Shown: in pieces, positions 7,628 to 15,344 of the stretch
How positions within the stretch are numbered: the stretch's first letter is position 1
How the letters are laid out: each line of letters begins with the position of its first letter
NCBI GenBank assembly: GCA_944383855.1
Contig: CALWRB010000033.1
Coordinates: forward strand, 1-64,000
Length of the DNA: 64,000 nucleotides
Direction of reading: 5' to 3'
From: an uncultured Lachnospiraceae bacterium
GTDB lineage: Bacteria > Bacillota > Clostridia > Lachnospirales > Anaerotignaceae
Notes under the pieces: model-generated
Databases searched by the model: none
Seen by the model: the letters and a program-made list of their open reading frames with translations, nothing else
What the model was told of the DNA's origin: nothing
Made by a program: the position numbers and the translations under genes

Positions 7628-8859
7628 GCCTTTGCCTCCATTCTGATCCTGTTTCTGATTTCGTATTTCTGACCCAAAGCAGCAATCTTTTCCGCCAGGG
7701 ACGCTTCTGTTTCTTCTCCTGTCAAAACAGCAAACTCATCGTCCGCTTCCGCAAGATCCATGATTCTGCCGCCGCTAAAAATCTCCAACGCCTCTTTTTC
7801 CGCTTCCGTCTGATTCTGTGCGGCAATACGCACCATCGCTCTGACAGGCACTTCGTCCAACGGCAGGATATCCAGCTTCTGTGTGGTATCCCAATCCATC
7901 GGAATATGCTCGTTTTTATGGCGGACGATATCCACAATATCGCTGACCACAGCGCTTGCTGTCGGCAAGGAGCCTGCACCGCTGCCATAGTACATCGTGT
8001 CGCCCAACATATTGCCTTTCACAAAAATTGCGTTAAACGCACCGCTTACACCGCTTAACGGATGCACATTCGGCAGAATCATAGGATACACCATAGCGGA
8101 AATACCCTCCGGCAGACTGCGGCTGACGCCCACCAGCTTGATGGAGCAGTCCATTTCCTTGCTGTAAGCAATATCCTTTTGTGTGATGCTTGTGATGCCC
8201 TCTGTCGGGATTTCCTCAAAATGAGCGGTTTTTCCGTATGCCAAAGTGGAAAGAATGGCAATCTTACGGCAGGCATCATGTCCTTCAATATCCGCTGTGG
8301 GGTCTGCTTCCGCATAGCCCAACTGCTGTGCCTGTTTCAGCACCACATCAAATGCCGTCTGTTTCTGTGTCATCTCTGTTAAAATATAGTTTGTGGTACC
8401 GTTTAAAATACCCATAATCTCCAAAATACGATCTGCGGTCAGGCAGACATTGAGCGGACGCAGTATCGGGATACCGCCGCCGACACTTGCCTCAAAGAGA
8501 AGACTAACCTGATGCGCCTTCGCAATCTCCATCAGCTCCGCGCCCTTTGCCGCGATCAGTGCCTTATTGGAAGTAGCAACATGCTTGCCCGCTTCCAAAG
8601 CCGCTTTCGCGAAAGTATACGCTGCACCTGTACCACCCATCACTTCTACCACAGCGCCGACTTCGTCATCGTTGAGGATATCCTGAATATCATGTGTCAG
8701 TACCTTTTCCACGGGCTGCCCCGGAAATTCTCTCAAATCCAGCACATATTTGATGCTGATCTCCTCTCCTGCCTTTTTGGCGATCAGCTCTTTATTTTCT
8801 TCCAACACGCGATATACACCGGAACCTACCGTTCCAAATCCCATGACTGCGATCTTCAT
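7624..8859 (-). CDS. hom: Homoserine dehydrogenase
   Basis: NAD(P)H-dependent reduction of aspartate semialdehyde to homoserine. Rossmann motif GFGTVGSGVYRVL at residues 7-19, catalytic region with NGTTNYILTEM and the Lys/Glu-containing EADPTADIEGHDACRK (about residues 185-210), and a C-terminal ACT domain (about residues 330-405) as in most Firmicutes enzymes. Length 411 aa is slightly short of the family's 425-435 but complete. It lies between the ACT regulator and thrB. Confidence 0.95.
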   Translation of the reverse strand: MKIAVMGFGTVGSGVYRVLEENKELIAKKAGEEISIKYVLDLREFPGQPVEKVLTHDIQDILNDDEVGAVVEVMGGTGAAYTFAKAALEAGKHVATSNKALIAAKGAELMEIAKAHQVSLLFEASVGGGIPILRPLNVCLTADRILEIMGILNGTTNYILTEMTQKQTAFDVVLKQAQQLGYAEADPTADIEGHDACRKIAILSTLAYGKTAHFEEIPTEGITSITQKDIAYSKEMDCSIKLVGVSRSLPEGISAMVYPMILPNVHPLSGVSGAFNAIFVKGNMLGDTMYYGSGAGSLPTASAVVSDIVDIVRHKNEHIPMDWDTTQKLDILPLDEVPVRAMVRIAAQNQTEAEKEALEIFSGGRIMDLAEADDEFAVLTGEETEASLAEKIAALGQKYEIRNRIRMEAKA

Positions 8860-8904
8860 AACTTTTTCATCTCCGTATCTTTTTTTGTTTTTTGGTCGGG
8901 TTAT

Positions 8905-9348
8905 TTATTCTCTTGCGATGATCTTCAGGCTTTGCACGCCGTTTAGCATTTCGATCTTTTTCATCAGCTGCGCAAGTTCGCCTTTCATCTCATTGGTTTC
9001 AATCGTAATGGTCACGTTTGCCACACCGTTAATCGGAATATTCTGATTGATCGTCAAAATATTCGCGCCTTCCTCTGCAATGCTGTTGAGCGTTGCAGAA
9101 AGCAGCCCCGGCGTATGGTCCAAATTCACCGCCAGCGTCACAGTGCGCCCTCTTGTGTTTTCATACAGCGGGTATACCGCGTCCCTGTATTTATAAAAGG
9201 CACTGCGGCTGATCCCTACACGGCTGACAGCATCTTGTACCGTCTTTTCTTTCTTGCTTTCCAAAAGCTTTTTGACTTCCATGACTTTCAAGAAAATCTC
9301 CGGCAAAACGCTTTTGTCCACAATATAGAAATTCTTATCTTCCTTCAT
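8905..9348 (-). CDS. ACT domain-containing protein (UPF0735 / PheB-like)
   Basis: A 147-aa protein with an N-terminal region containing a short helix-turn-helix-like stretch (VQDAVSRVGISRSAFYKYRDAVYP, about residues 35-58) and a C-terminal ACT domain (about 70-145, HTPGLLSATLNSIAEEGANILTINQ in part). ACT domains bind amino acids. Members of this family commonly precede hom and thrB, as here, and are thought to be regulatory. I chose the ATG at 9348 because AGAGGTGG sits 4 bp upstream; an ORF extension to 9384 lacks a ribosome-binding site. First gene of the operon. Confidence 0.85.
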   Translation of the reverse strand: MKEDKNFYIVDKSVLPEIFLKVMEVKKLLESKKEKTVQDAVSRVGISRSAFYKYRDAVYPLYENTRGRTVTLAVNLDHTPGLLSATLNSIAEEGANILTINQNIPINGVANVTITIETNEMKGELAQLMKKIEMLNGVQSLKIIARE

Positions 9349-9401
9349 AGGTCCACCTCTCGTTTGTTCGCCATATAAATACATATGTTTTCACATGAAA
9401 G

Positions 9402-9430
9402 AATGTATCACACTTCTTTCCATTTTTCAA
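9402..9430 (-). promoter_or_regulatory. Promoter of the ACT-hom-thrB-lysC operon
   Basis: Minus strand: -35 TTGAAA (9425-9430), 17-bp spacer, -10 TACATT (9402-9407), about 55 bp before the ACT gene start. Confidence 0.6.
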
Positions 9431-9571
9431 CCGAAAAGTTATGGAATATGTCAAAAAAATCTCGTTTCTGTCTTTTGCACAAAAACACTTGTCTTTTTTG
9501 CAGACAAGCATGTCAAAATGCCTATGCTCCCGACAAAAAACAAGAAATGTCGTTTTTTTCTGCCGTTTCTG

Positions 9572-9600
9572 TTTCACTTCACCCAAAAATCTGCTACAAT
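9572..9600 (+). promoter_or_regulatory. Candidate promoter of the 522-aa protein gene
   Basis: -10 TACAAT (9595-9600) with a weak -35 TTTCAC (9572-9577) at 17 bp, 58 bp before the ATG at 9658. Confidence 0.4.
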
Positions 9601-9657
9601 ATGATGGAATAAGGCGCGGTCTGTGCTGTCAGGCAGACTGCGCGAAGGAGTCGAATC

Positions 9658-11226
9658 ATGGAATCGTATTTTCAGCATAGCGCAGAACATCATTTGCTGT
9701 TAGAGCATTTTGCAGATGAGTTCTCGCCTATTTTTACACATATGGAAGCTTCCTGTCAGGACAAGCTGTTGGAGTATGCGCCGATATTGTTTGAAAAATG
9801 GTGTCACGCGGCGCTGGTTGCCGACACTTTGCTGACTCCCGCCAATTTGTTTCGCTGGGACAAAACGGAAGCCTTTCGCCAAGAAGCGCTTGCCTACAGT
9901 ATGGAGCTGCCGCAGCGGGACAAGAACGGAAATCCTGTATTTTCTTACCGGGTATTACGCTACAGCCTTTCCGCGCACCCGTTGTTGGAAGATCTGAAAA
10001 CCTTGGTGGATTTTTGCCGCCCCGCGCGCCCGACAGATGCTGCCGGCATGCTCTCCAAAGAAGATCAGGCTGACTTGCTTGCGTTACTGAGCAGAAAAGA
10101 TACATTTTATCCCGAATACCTGATGCTGTTGGCAAGGGAAAGCGGTCTGATCCAAGATATGCCCTCCATTTACAGTCGTCAGGTGCAGCCGGGCGATCTT
10201 TCGCTTCTGTCAGCCCCTCTGCCGCAAGCGCTGCGCACACTCACAAAAGCAGCCTTCCGCCTTACCGTACGCCGCATGACAAATGCCATGGAGTTGGAAG
10301 TCGGATTATTAAAGGAAGATTTCTTCCGTCCGTACCTTGCTGACCATTGTGAGATCGACCGGATCTTTATTGATTTTTACCGTCTTTTGGATATTGAGGT
10401 AGAGGAGATCTGGCAAAAAAACCCGGAAGAATTGGACGAATATGACCAAGGCATCGTTTCCTCATTTTTGTTTACGGGTATGATGTTAGATAAGTGGTTT
10501 TTGACGCCTTTTAGCGCATACTTTTGCTTCATAGAGCCGATTTACTATACCCCCTACCGTTTTTTGCAGGTGCTCAATAACCTGACTGCCATGCTGTTAA
10601 TGAAGCACCATACAGATGCGGAAGTTTATTCCCCCTGCTCTTATTACAGCCTGAACGCACTGGGCAAGGCATTGTTTGCCAAAGAGCCTCTGTCGGAAGA
10701 TCGTCAGGCTTTGGAAGGCGGCTATACTTTGCCAAAGCTTTTGGAAATGCTGGAAGGGGAGCTGCAGCTGACCACTTTTCGAAGAATGCTGCTGCAAAGC
10801 AGAAAAGAAGAGATCTTCGTGCTGCATATTGCTTTGGAACAGCGGCAGGAACTTTGGAAAACCATCGAAAGCACCGGCAGTATGCGCTTAAACGAATTTT
10901 GCGAGGATATCTGCGCAGCTTTCGATATTCCATGCGGACAAGATTATCAGCTTGCGCTCTATCCGCCAAACGGTCTGCCGATCTATTACGCACCCGCCGT
11001 ATCCAAACGCGCGATCAATCGTATCGACGGAATGATTTTTGAGGATCTTTCTTTACAGGTCGGCGACAGTATGCGCCTACAGCCGTTTTCCGCAAAAGGC
11101 AAAACTTTGCGCCTGACACTGACCGAAAAAAAGCAGGCGGATCCGTTTGTGATCTATCCCAGGATCAAAGCGCAAAGCCACGCCATGACAGCAGAAGAAC
11201 AAGCGGAAGAATATGACAGGATCTAA
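9658..11226 (+). CDS. Uncharacterised 522-aa protein with a pRiA4b Orf3-like C-terminal region
   Basis: Unknown function. The first 360 residues are a helical, largely acidic region without a motif I recognise. From about residue 378 (VLHIALEQRQELWKTIE, then MRLNEFCEDICAAFDI) the pattern resembles the plasmid pRiA4b ORF-3-like fold: a strand of substrate-like residues, a buried Trp, then a helix ending in an aromatic. That resemblance is by eye and needs a profile search. GAAGGAG precedes the ATG. It is soluble, with no signal peptide or membrane segment. The CobD/HisC-like aminotransferase follows 55 bp later on the same strand. Confidence 0.7.
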   Translation: MESYFQHSAEHHLLLEHFADEFSPIFTHMEASCQDKLLEYAPILFEKWCHAALVADTLLTPANLFRWDKTEAFRQEALAYSMELPQRDKNGNPVFSYRVLRYSLSAHPLLEDLKTLVDFCRPARPTDAAGMLSKEDQADLLALLSRKDTFYPEYLMLLARESGLIQDMPSIYSRQVQPGDLSLLSAPLPQALRTLTKAAFRLTVRRMTNAMELEVGLLKEDFFRPYLADHCEIDRIFIDFYRLLDIEVEEIWQKNPEELDEYDQGIVSSFLFTGMMLDKWFLTPFSAYFCFIEPIYYTPYRFLQVLNNLTAMLLMKHHTDAEVYSPCSYYSLNALGKALFAKEPLSEDRQALEGGYTLPKLLEMLEGELQLTTFRRMLLQSRKEEIFVLHIALEQRQELWKTIESTGSMRLNEFCEDICAAFDIPCGQDYQLALYPPNGLPIYYAPAVSKRAINRIDGMIFEDLSLQVGDSMRLQPFSAKGKTLRLTLTEKKQADPFVIYPRIKAQSHAMTAEEQAEEYDRI

Positions 11227-11281
11227 TTTACGAACAAGCATATAACGATAACAGAAAAATAGAGAAAAGAAGGGATTTGTT

Positions 11282-12382
11282 ATGACTGAACAGCTGATGC
11301 ATACGCACGGCGGCGATTTGGACGCCATTGAAAAAAAATACGGCATTCCCAAAGAGGAAATTTCCGATTTCAGCGGAAATATCAACCCGCTTGGCTTCCC
11401 GCCCGCTGTACTGCGGGAAATGGCGGAGCATCTGGATATCGTGACCACCTATCCCGATAAACGTTACACCGCTTTGCGGCAAGCCATTGCCGCCTATACC
11501 GGTGCCGATAAGGAGCATATCGTAGTAGGAAACGGTTCCACCGAGCTCATCTCCACCTTTATCCAAACGGCATATGCCAAAAACAGCCTGATTTTAGGGC
11601 CCGCTTATTCCGAATACGAAAGGGAAATTTCTCTTTCCGGCAGCGCATTTTCCTACTTCCCGCTGAAAGAAGAAGACGATTTTCAGTTGGATACGGAAGC
11701 ACTGCTTGCGGCATTGAGCGATAACATCGATCTGTTTGTTGCCTGCAATCCCAATAATCCCACCGGTACGGCAATCGGCAAAGAAGATCTGGAACGCATC
11801 TTCCGCCATTGCCAGAGGCATCATATTGCGGTCATGATCGATGAAACGTATATCGAGTTTGCCAAGGACCCGCAAGAGATCTGCGCGATCCCGTTTACGA
11901 AACAATTCGATAATCTGTTTGTCATTCGCGGCACTTCCAAATTTTTTGCCGCACCCGGTCTGCGTCTGGGTTACGGCATCAGCAGCAGCCAAGCGTTCCA
12001 CACCGCGCTTGCCAAAAAGCAAGACCCTTGGAACGTGAACAGTTTGGCAGCTTTTGCCGGAGAACGTCTTTTCAGCCAGACGGAATTTCATCACCAAAGC
12101 AGACAACTGATCCTCAGCGAACGGGAAAAAGCGCTGCAGGAGCTTTCCACCTGGAAAAATCTGAAGGCTTACCCTTCTTCGTCTAATTTTATTTTACTGC
12201 ATCTTTTGACAGACAAAATCACTGCCGCGGAAATATTCGAAGTGCTGATCCGCAAAAAACTGCTGATCCGCGATGCGGCAAGCTTTACTTTCCTGGACGA
12301 AAGCTATCTGCGTTTTTGTATCCGCACCCCGCAAGAAAACGAAACACTGTTGAAAGAATTAAAAGAGTTAGTTGAAAAATAG
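11282..12382 (+). CDS. PLP-dependent aminotransferase, CobD/HisC-like
   Basis: A 366-aa fold-type I PLP enzyme. The N-terminal HGGD plus DFSGNINPLG is typical of threonine-phosphate decarboxylase (CobD) and its relatives. The CNPNNPTGT motif, the DETYIEF aspartate and the PLP lysine in RGTSKFFAAPGLRLGY (about residue 218) are intact, as is a C-terminal arginine in YLRFCIRTP. CobD supplies aminopropanol phosphate for cobalamin, while HisC makes histidinol phosphate. Neither cobalamin nor histidine genes are nearby, so the substrate stays open. GAAGGGATTTGTT precedes the ATG. Confidence 0.82.
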   Translation: MTEQLMHTHGGDLDAIEKKYGIPKEEISDFSGNINPLGFPPAVLREMAEHLDIVTTYPDKRYTALRQAIAAYTGADKEHIVVGNGSTELISTFIQTAYAKNSLILGPAYSEYEREISLSGSAFSYFPLKEEDDFQLDTEALLAALSDNIDLFVACNPNNPTGTAIGKEDLERIFRHCQRHHIAVMIDETYIEFAKDPQEICAIPFTKQFDNLFVIRGTSKFFAAPGLRLGYGISSSQAFHTALAKKQDPWNVNSLAAFAGERLFSQTEFHHQSRQLILSEREKALQELSTWKNLKAYPSSSNFILLHLLTDKITAAEIFEVLIRKKLLIRDAASFTFLDESYLRFCIRTPQENETLLKELKELVEK

Positions 12383-12474
12383 GAAAAACTGACAATGTAA
12401 AGCGCTTGGAATACGCATATATTATACCCGTGATTTTTTTCTTGCAAAACCGTTTTTTTATGAGGTGATACAAA

Positions 12475-12873
12475 ATGCCCGCACAGCTTAGCAGCAAGGA
12501 ATTGGAACATGGTCTGCAGGAGATTCTCGATTCTTTGCGGCATACCCAACAAACATTGCCCCCGCAGGTAGTTTTTTTGCATGATTATGCCTTATACCGC
12601 TTTTTATGCACTCGTCCATGTGATGGGCGCACCATCGGCGAGGTTTTGACAGATATCGAGCATTGTATTCCGATGTCGGTTTCCGGGCGGAATCTGCCGC
12701 TATTCCTATCGCTTTTGGAAGAAGGAGAAGACAGTACGGAGCATCTTTCTTTTTTGGAAAGCAGTAAAACCGAATTTCTCCTGATGCTTTACCGCGCGCT
12801 GTCAGATGAAACCCGACTGCGTTCCATTTGCAAACTGTGCGAACAACTGCGGCGCGGTGCGCATTTTTTATAA
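12475..12873 (+). CDS. Small uncharacterised protein (132 aa)
   Basis: I do not recognise this protein. It is predicted soluble and mostly helical. The start has a good ribosome-binding site (GAGGTGATACAAA-ATG). It ends 19 bp before the radical SAM gene, so the two are likely cotranscribed and perhaps functionally linked. Confidence 0.65.
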   Translation: MPAQLSSKELEHGLQEILDSLRHTQQTLPPQVVFLHDYALYRFLCTRPCDGRTIGEVLTDIEHCIPMSVSGRNLPLFLSLLEEGEDSTEHLSFLESSKTEFLLMLYRALSDETRLRSICKLCEQLRRGAHFL

Positions 12874-12892
12874 GGAAATAAAGGAGTCTGCC

Positions 12893-13822
12893 ATGGAACC
12901 ATACTATCGCAGCAATAACGACGATTACCGTGCCCTCTTTGGCGGAAAAGTCGCTAAAATCTCTTTAGACGGCGGCTTTACCTGTCCCAACCGCGATGGT
13001 ACCATCGCCACCGGCGGCTGTATTTTTTGCAGTGCGGCAGGCAGCGGTGACTTTGCCGCAAGCCGCAGTCTTTCCATTGCCGAACAGATTCGCCAAGGAA
13101 AGGCACAAAGTGCAAAAAAATGGAACCCCGTCGGCTATATCGCCTATTTTCAGGCATTCACCAACACATACGCACCTGTCGATGTGTTACGCAAACGCTA
13201 TGAGGAAGCTTTGGCACAAGAAGATGTTGTCGGGCTTTCCATTGCCACAAGACCCGATTGCCTCGGGGAAGATGTACTTGCCCTGTTGGAAGAACTAAAC
13301 CAGCGCACTGCGCTTTGGGTGGAACTGGGGCTGCAAAGCGCCAATGACGACACCGCAAAGCGCATTCACCGCGGATACAAAACCGCTGTGTTCGATGAAG
13401 CTGTAGCCGCGCTTGCCAAGCGAAATATCCGCACCGTTGTGCATGTAATACTGGGGCTTCCGGGGGAAAGCAAAGCAGATATGCTCGCTACCATACAGCA
13501 CATCAACCGCCTGCCCGTGCACGGCATTAAGCTGCAGCTATTGCATATCTTAAAAGGTACCGCCTTGGAAACACTTTGGAAAAGAGGCGAAGTCACGGCA
13601 ATGGAGCAGGAAACCTACATAAATATGCTCTGTCTTTTGTTAGCGCATCTGCGAAAGGATATCGTGATCCACCGCCTGACGGGAGATGCACCGAGAGATT
13701 TGCTGTGTGCCCCTCTTTGGAGTCTGGATAAAAAACGTGTCCGTAATGCCCTGCATCAAAAACTACGAAACGAGCATATTTTTCAAGGCATGGCACTGGA
13801 CGACGCAACTATGTCCAAATGA
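12893..13822 (+). CDS. TIGR01212-family radical SAM protein (YtqA/YhcC-like)
   Basis: A 309-aa radical S-adenosylmethionine enzyme. The iron-sulfur cysteines are in CPNRDGTIATGGCIFC: first Cys, 11 residues, second Cys, 2 residues, third Cys, the elongated spacing of this family. Further family motifs are ARPDCL-like TRPDCL, ELGLQSAND and LGLPGES. The ATG at 12893 follows AAAGGAGTCTGCC; the longer frame from 12806 lacks a ribosome-binding site. The Bacillus homologue YtqA has been linked to wobble-uridine (mnm5s2U) tRNA modification. I apply that only as a hypothesis, because no YtqB-type methyltransferase is adjacent. Confidence 0.88.
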   Translation: MEPYYRSNNDDYRALFGGKVAKISLDGGFTCPNRDGTIATGGCIFCSAAGSGDFAASRSLSIAEQIRQGKAQSAKKWNPVGYIAYFQAFTNTYAPVDVLRKRYEEALAQEDVVGLSIATRPDCLGEDVLALLEELNQRTALWVELGLQSANDDTAKRIHRGYKTAVFDEAVAALAKRNIRTVVHVILGLPGESKADMLATIQHINRLPVHGIKLQLLHILKGTALETLWKRGEVTAMEQETYINMLCLLLAHLRKDIVIHRLTGDAPRDLLCAPLWSLDKKRVRNALHQKLRNEHIFQGMALDDATMSK

Positions 13823-13896
13823 TCCTTTCTATTTGTTTTTTTCGCCGAAAATATGGATTTTTTCGCTTTCTGACTGTTTCTTTCCGCAAATTATGA

Positions 13897-13902
13897 TATA
13901 AT
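13897..13902 (+). promoter_or_regulatory. -10 element upstream of the DUF4364 gene
   Basis: Consensus TATAAT in an AT-rich stretch with no clear -35 at 17 bp. It implies a leader of roughly 155 nt before the gene at 14062. Confidence 0.4.
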
Positions 13903-13942
13903 AGCGAAAAATACGTTTTTACAGAGCCAATCATCTGCACAT

Positions 13943-13985
13943 TTTTTTACGGTTTGGCATTTTTTTCTTCCTATGCCGTAAAAAA
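13943..13985 (+). other. Leader hairpin upstream of the DUF4364 gene
   Basis: Outer stem TTTTTTAC (13943-13950) / GTAAAAAA (13978-13985) enclosing GGCAT (13956-13960) / ATGCC (13973-13977). It lies in the predicted leader. No T-run follows the stem, so it is not an ordinary terminator. Confidence 0.45.
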
Positions 13986-14061
13986 AGCAGACTGCACGGC
14001 ATTTTTTTCTGTCACTGCCGCTCATGCAAAGACAGAAAAACGCAAAGGAAGTGATTTACGA

Positions 14062-14676
14062 ATGAAAGACGCTATCCATCAATTAGCGGAACATAAACTG
14101 ATTATACTTTATTTAGTGAAAAAAATGGGGATCGCCCTTTCCAACAGCGAAATCTGCCAGTTTTTATTGGAAAAAAATTATATGGACTACTTCACCGTGC
14201 AGCAATATCTGGCAGAGCTGGTCAGCGCTGGTTGGTTGGATAAAGTCAGAGAGCAGAACAGCACGCGCTATACCCTTACGGAAGATGGGGAAGATGTGCT
14301 GATGTATTTTATGAATCACATTAGTGAGCAGGCAAAGAATGAGATCTATGTCTATGTGCAGGAAAATCAAAATCGTATCCGTGCGGAATACGCCGTAACG
14401 GCGAATTATTTTTTGGAGTTAAATGATGATTATTTGGTCAAATGCGGTCTATGTGACCAAAACGGCGCCACGTTAATGGAAATCAGTGTAACCGTTGCCA
14501 CCAAAAAACAGGCGCAGACCATCTGCCAAAACTGGCGTAAAAATGTCAGCGCGCTTTACGGCAACATCATGACCTCTCTGATCAAAGCAGAGCAAACACC
14601 GCCCTGCACCAATCATTTCAAAGCAGACCCCGACTGTTTCCCCAAAGACAGCGCGGAAGGTACAGAGAAAATCTGA
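14062..14676 (+). CDS. DUF4364 family protein with winged-helix N-terminus
   Basis: A 204-aa member of a family widespread in Clostridia. Residues 1-85 look like a winged helix (EICQFLLEKNYMDYFTVQQYLAEL, then DGEDVLMYF), followed by a mixed alpha/beta C-terminal half that may sense a ligand. The start at 14062 follows AAAGGAAGTGATTTACGA. Its function is not established; a transcriptional regulator is the usual guess. It is transcribed alone toward engB, with a shared terminator between. Confidence 0.8.
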   Translation: MKDAIHQLAEHKLIILYLVKKMGIALSNSEICQFLLEKNYMDYFTVQQYLAELVSAGWLDKVREQNSTRYTLTEDGEDVLMYFMNHISEQAKNEIYVYVQENQNRIRAEYAVTANYFLELNDDYLVKCGLCDQNGATLMEISVTVATKKQAQTICQNWRKNVSALYGNIMTSLIKAEQTPPCTNHFKADPDCFPKDSAEGTEKI

Positions 14677-14697
14677 TCAAATTCTTTCCAAAATAAA

Positions 14698-14740
14698 ACA
14701 GCGGTACCGTTTTTTTCATTCGGTTTCGCTGTCTTTTTTT
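14698..14740. terminator. Bidirectional terminator between the DUF4364 gene and engB
   Basis: Stem ACAGCG...ACCG (from 14698) / CGGT...CGCTGT (to 14732), then a T-run at 14734-14740, with A-rich sequence on the other side. Confidence 0.8.
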
Positions 14741-14744
14741 GTGG

Positions 14745-15344
14745 TTATTGTTCTGTTTCTTCCGTCAGATAGCGTTCCAACACCTGCCAAAGCTCCTCCA
14801 CACCGGTTTTCTTTTCCCCGGAAAAGGGTATCAGAATATCTTTTTCCGACATCGCAAGGCTCTTTCGAATCACAGAAAGCTGCTTCGGTATCTGACTGCG
14901 ATTGATTTTATCCGATTTGGTTGCGGCAATGATGATATCGTATCCGTAATGCCGCAGCCAATCATACATCATCTTATCATTTGCGCCCGGTTCATGCCGA
15001 ATATCGATCAGCAGCACGATAGCGCGCAATGTTTCCCTGTTTTGCAGATAGTCCTCGATCATTTTGCCCCATTTGGCGATCTCCGTTTTCGCCGCCTTGG
15101 CATAGCCGTACCCCGGCAGATCGACCACATAAAACGACTCATTGACACCATAAAAATTGATGGTGCGCGTTTTTCCCGGCTGGGAACTGGTGCGTGCCAG
15201 CGCACGTCTGCCAAGCATGGCATTGATCAGCGTGGACTTGCCGACATTGGACTTGCCGGCAAATGCGATCTCCGCTTTCCCGTCAGTGGGATAATGCGAA
15301 AAATTTGTCCCGATGGCACTCAATTCGGATTTTTTGATTTCCAT
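14745..15344 (-). CDS. engB: Ribosome biogenesis GTPase YsxC/EngB
   Basis: Essential GTPase for large-subunit assembly. G1 GKSNVGKS, the G2 threonine region, G3 DLPGYGYAKA (the EngB-specific form of DxxG) and G4 TKSDK are all present in 199 aa, the normal length. AAAGGAGAAAGCGT precedes the ATG. The gene starts inside the 3' end of lon (25-bp overlap), and lon-engB order is common in Firmicutes, so the two are cotranscribed and possibly translationally coupled. Confidence 0.95.
   Translation of the reverse strand: MEIKKSELSAIGTNFSHYPTDGKAEIAFAGKSNVGKSTLINAMLGRRALARTSSQPGKTRTINFYGVNESFYVVDLPGYGYAKAAKTEIAKWGKMIEDYLQNRETLRAIVLLIDIRHEPGANDKMMYDWLRHYGYDIIIAATKSDKINRSQIPKQLSVIRKSLAMSEKDILIPFSGEKKTGVEELWQVLERYLTEETEQ

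Noticed and set aside
9385-9657. Short frames on both strands in the divergent promoter region
   Set aside because: They cross the mapped promoter and lack start signals.
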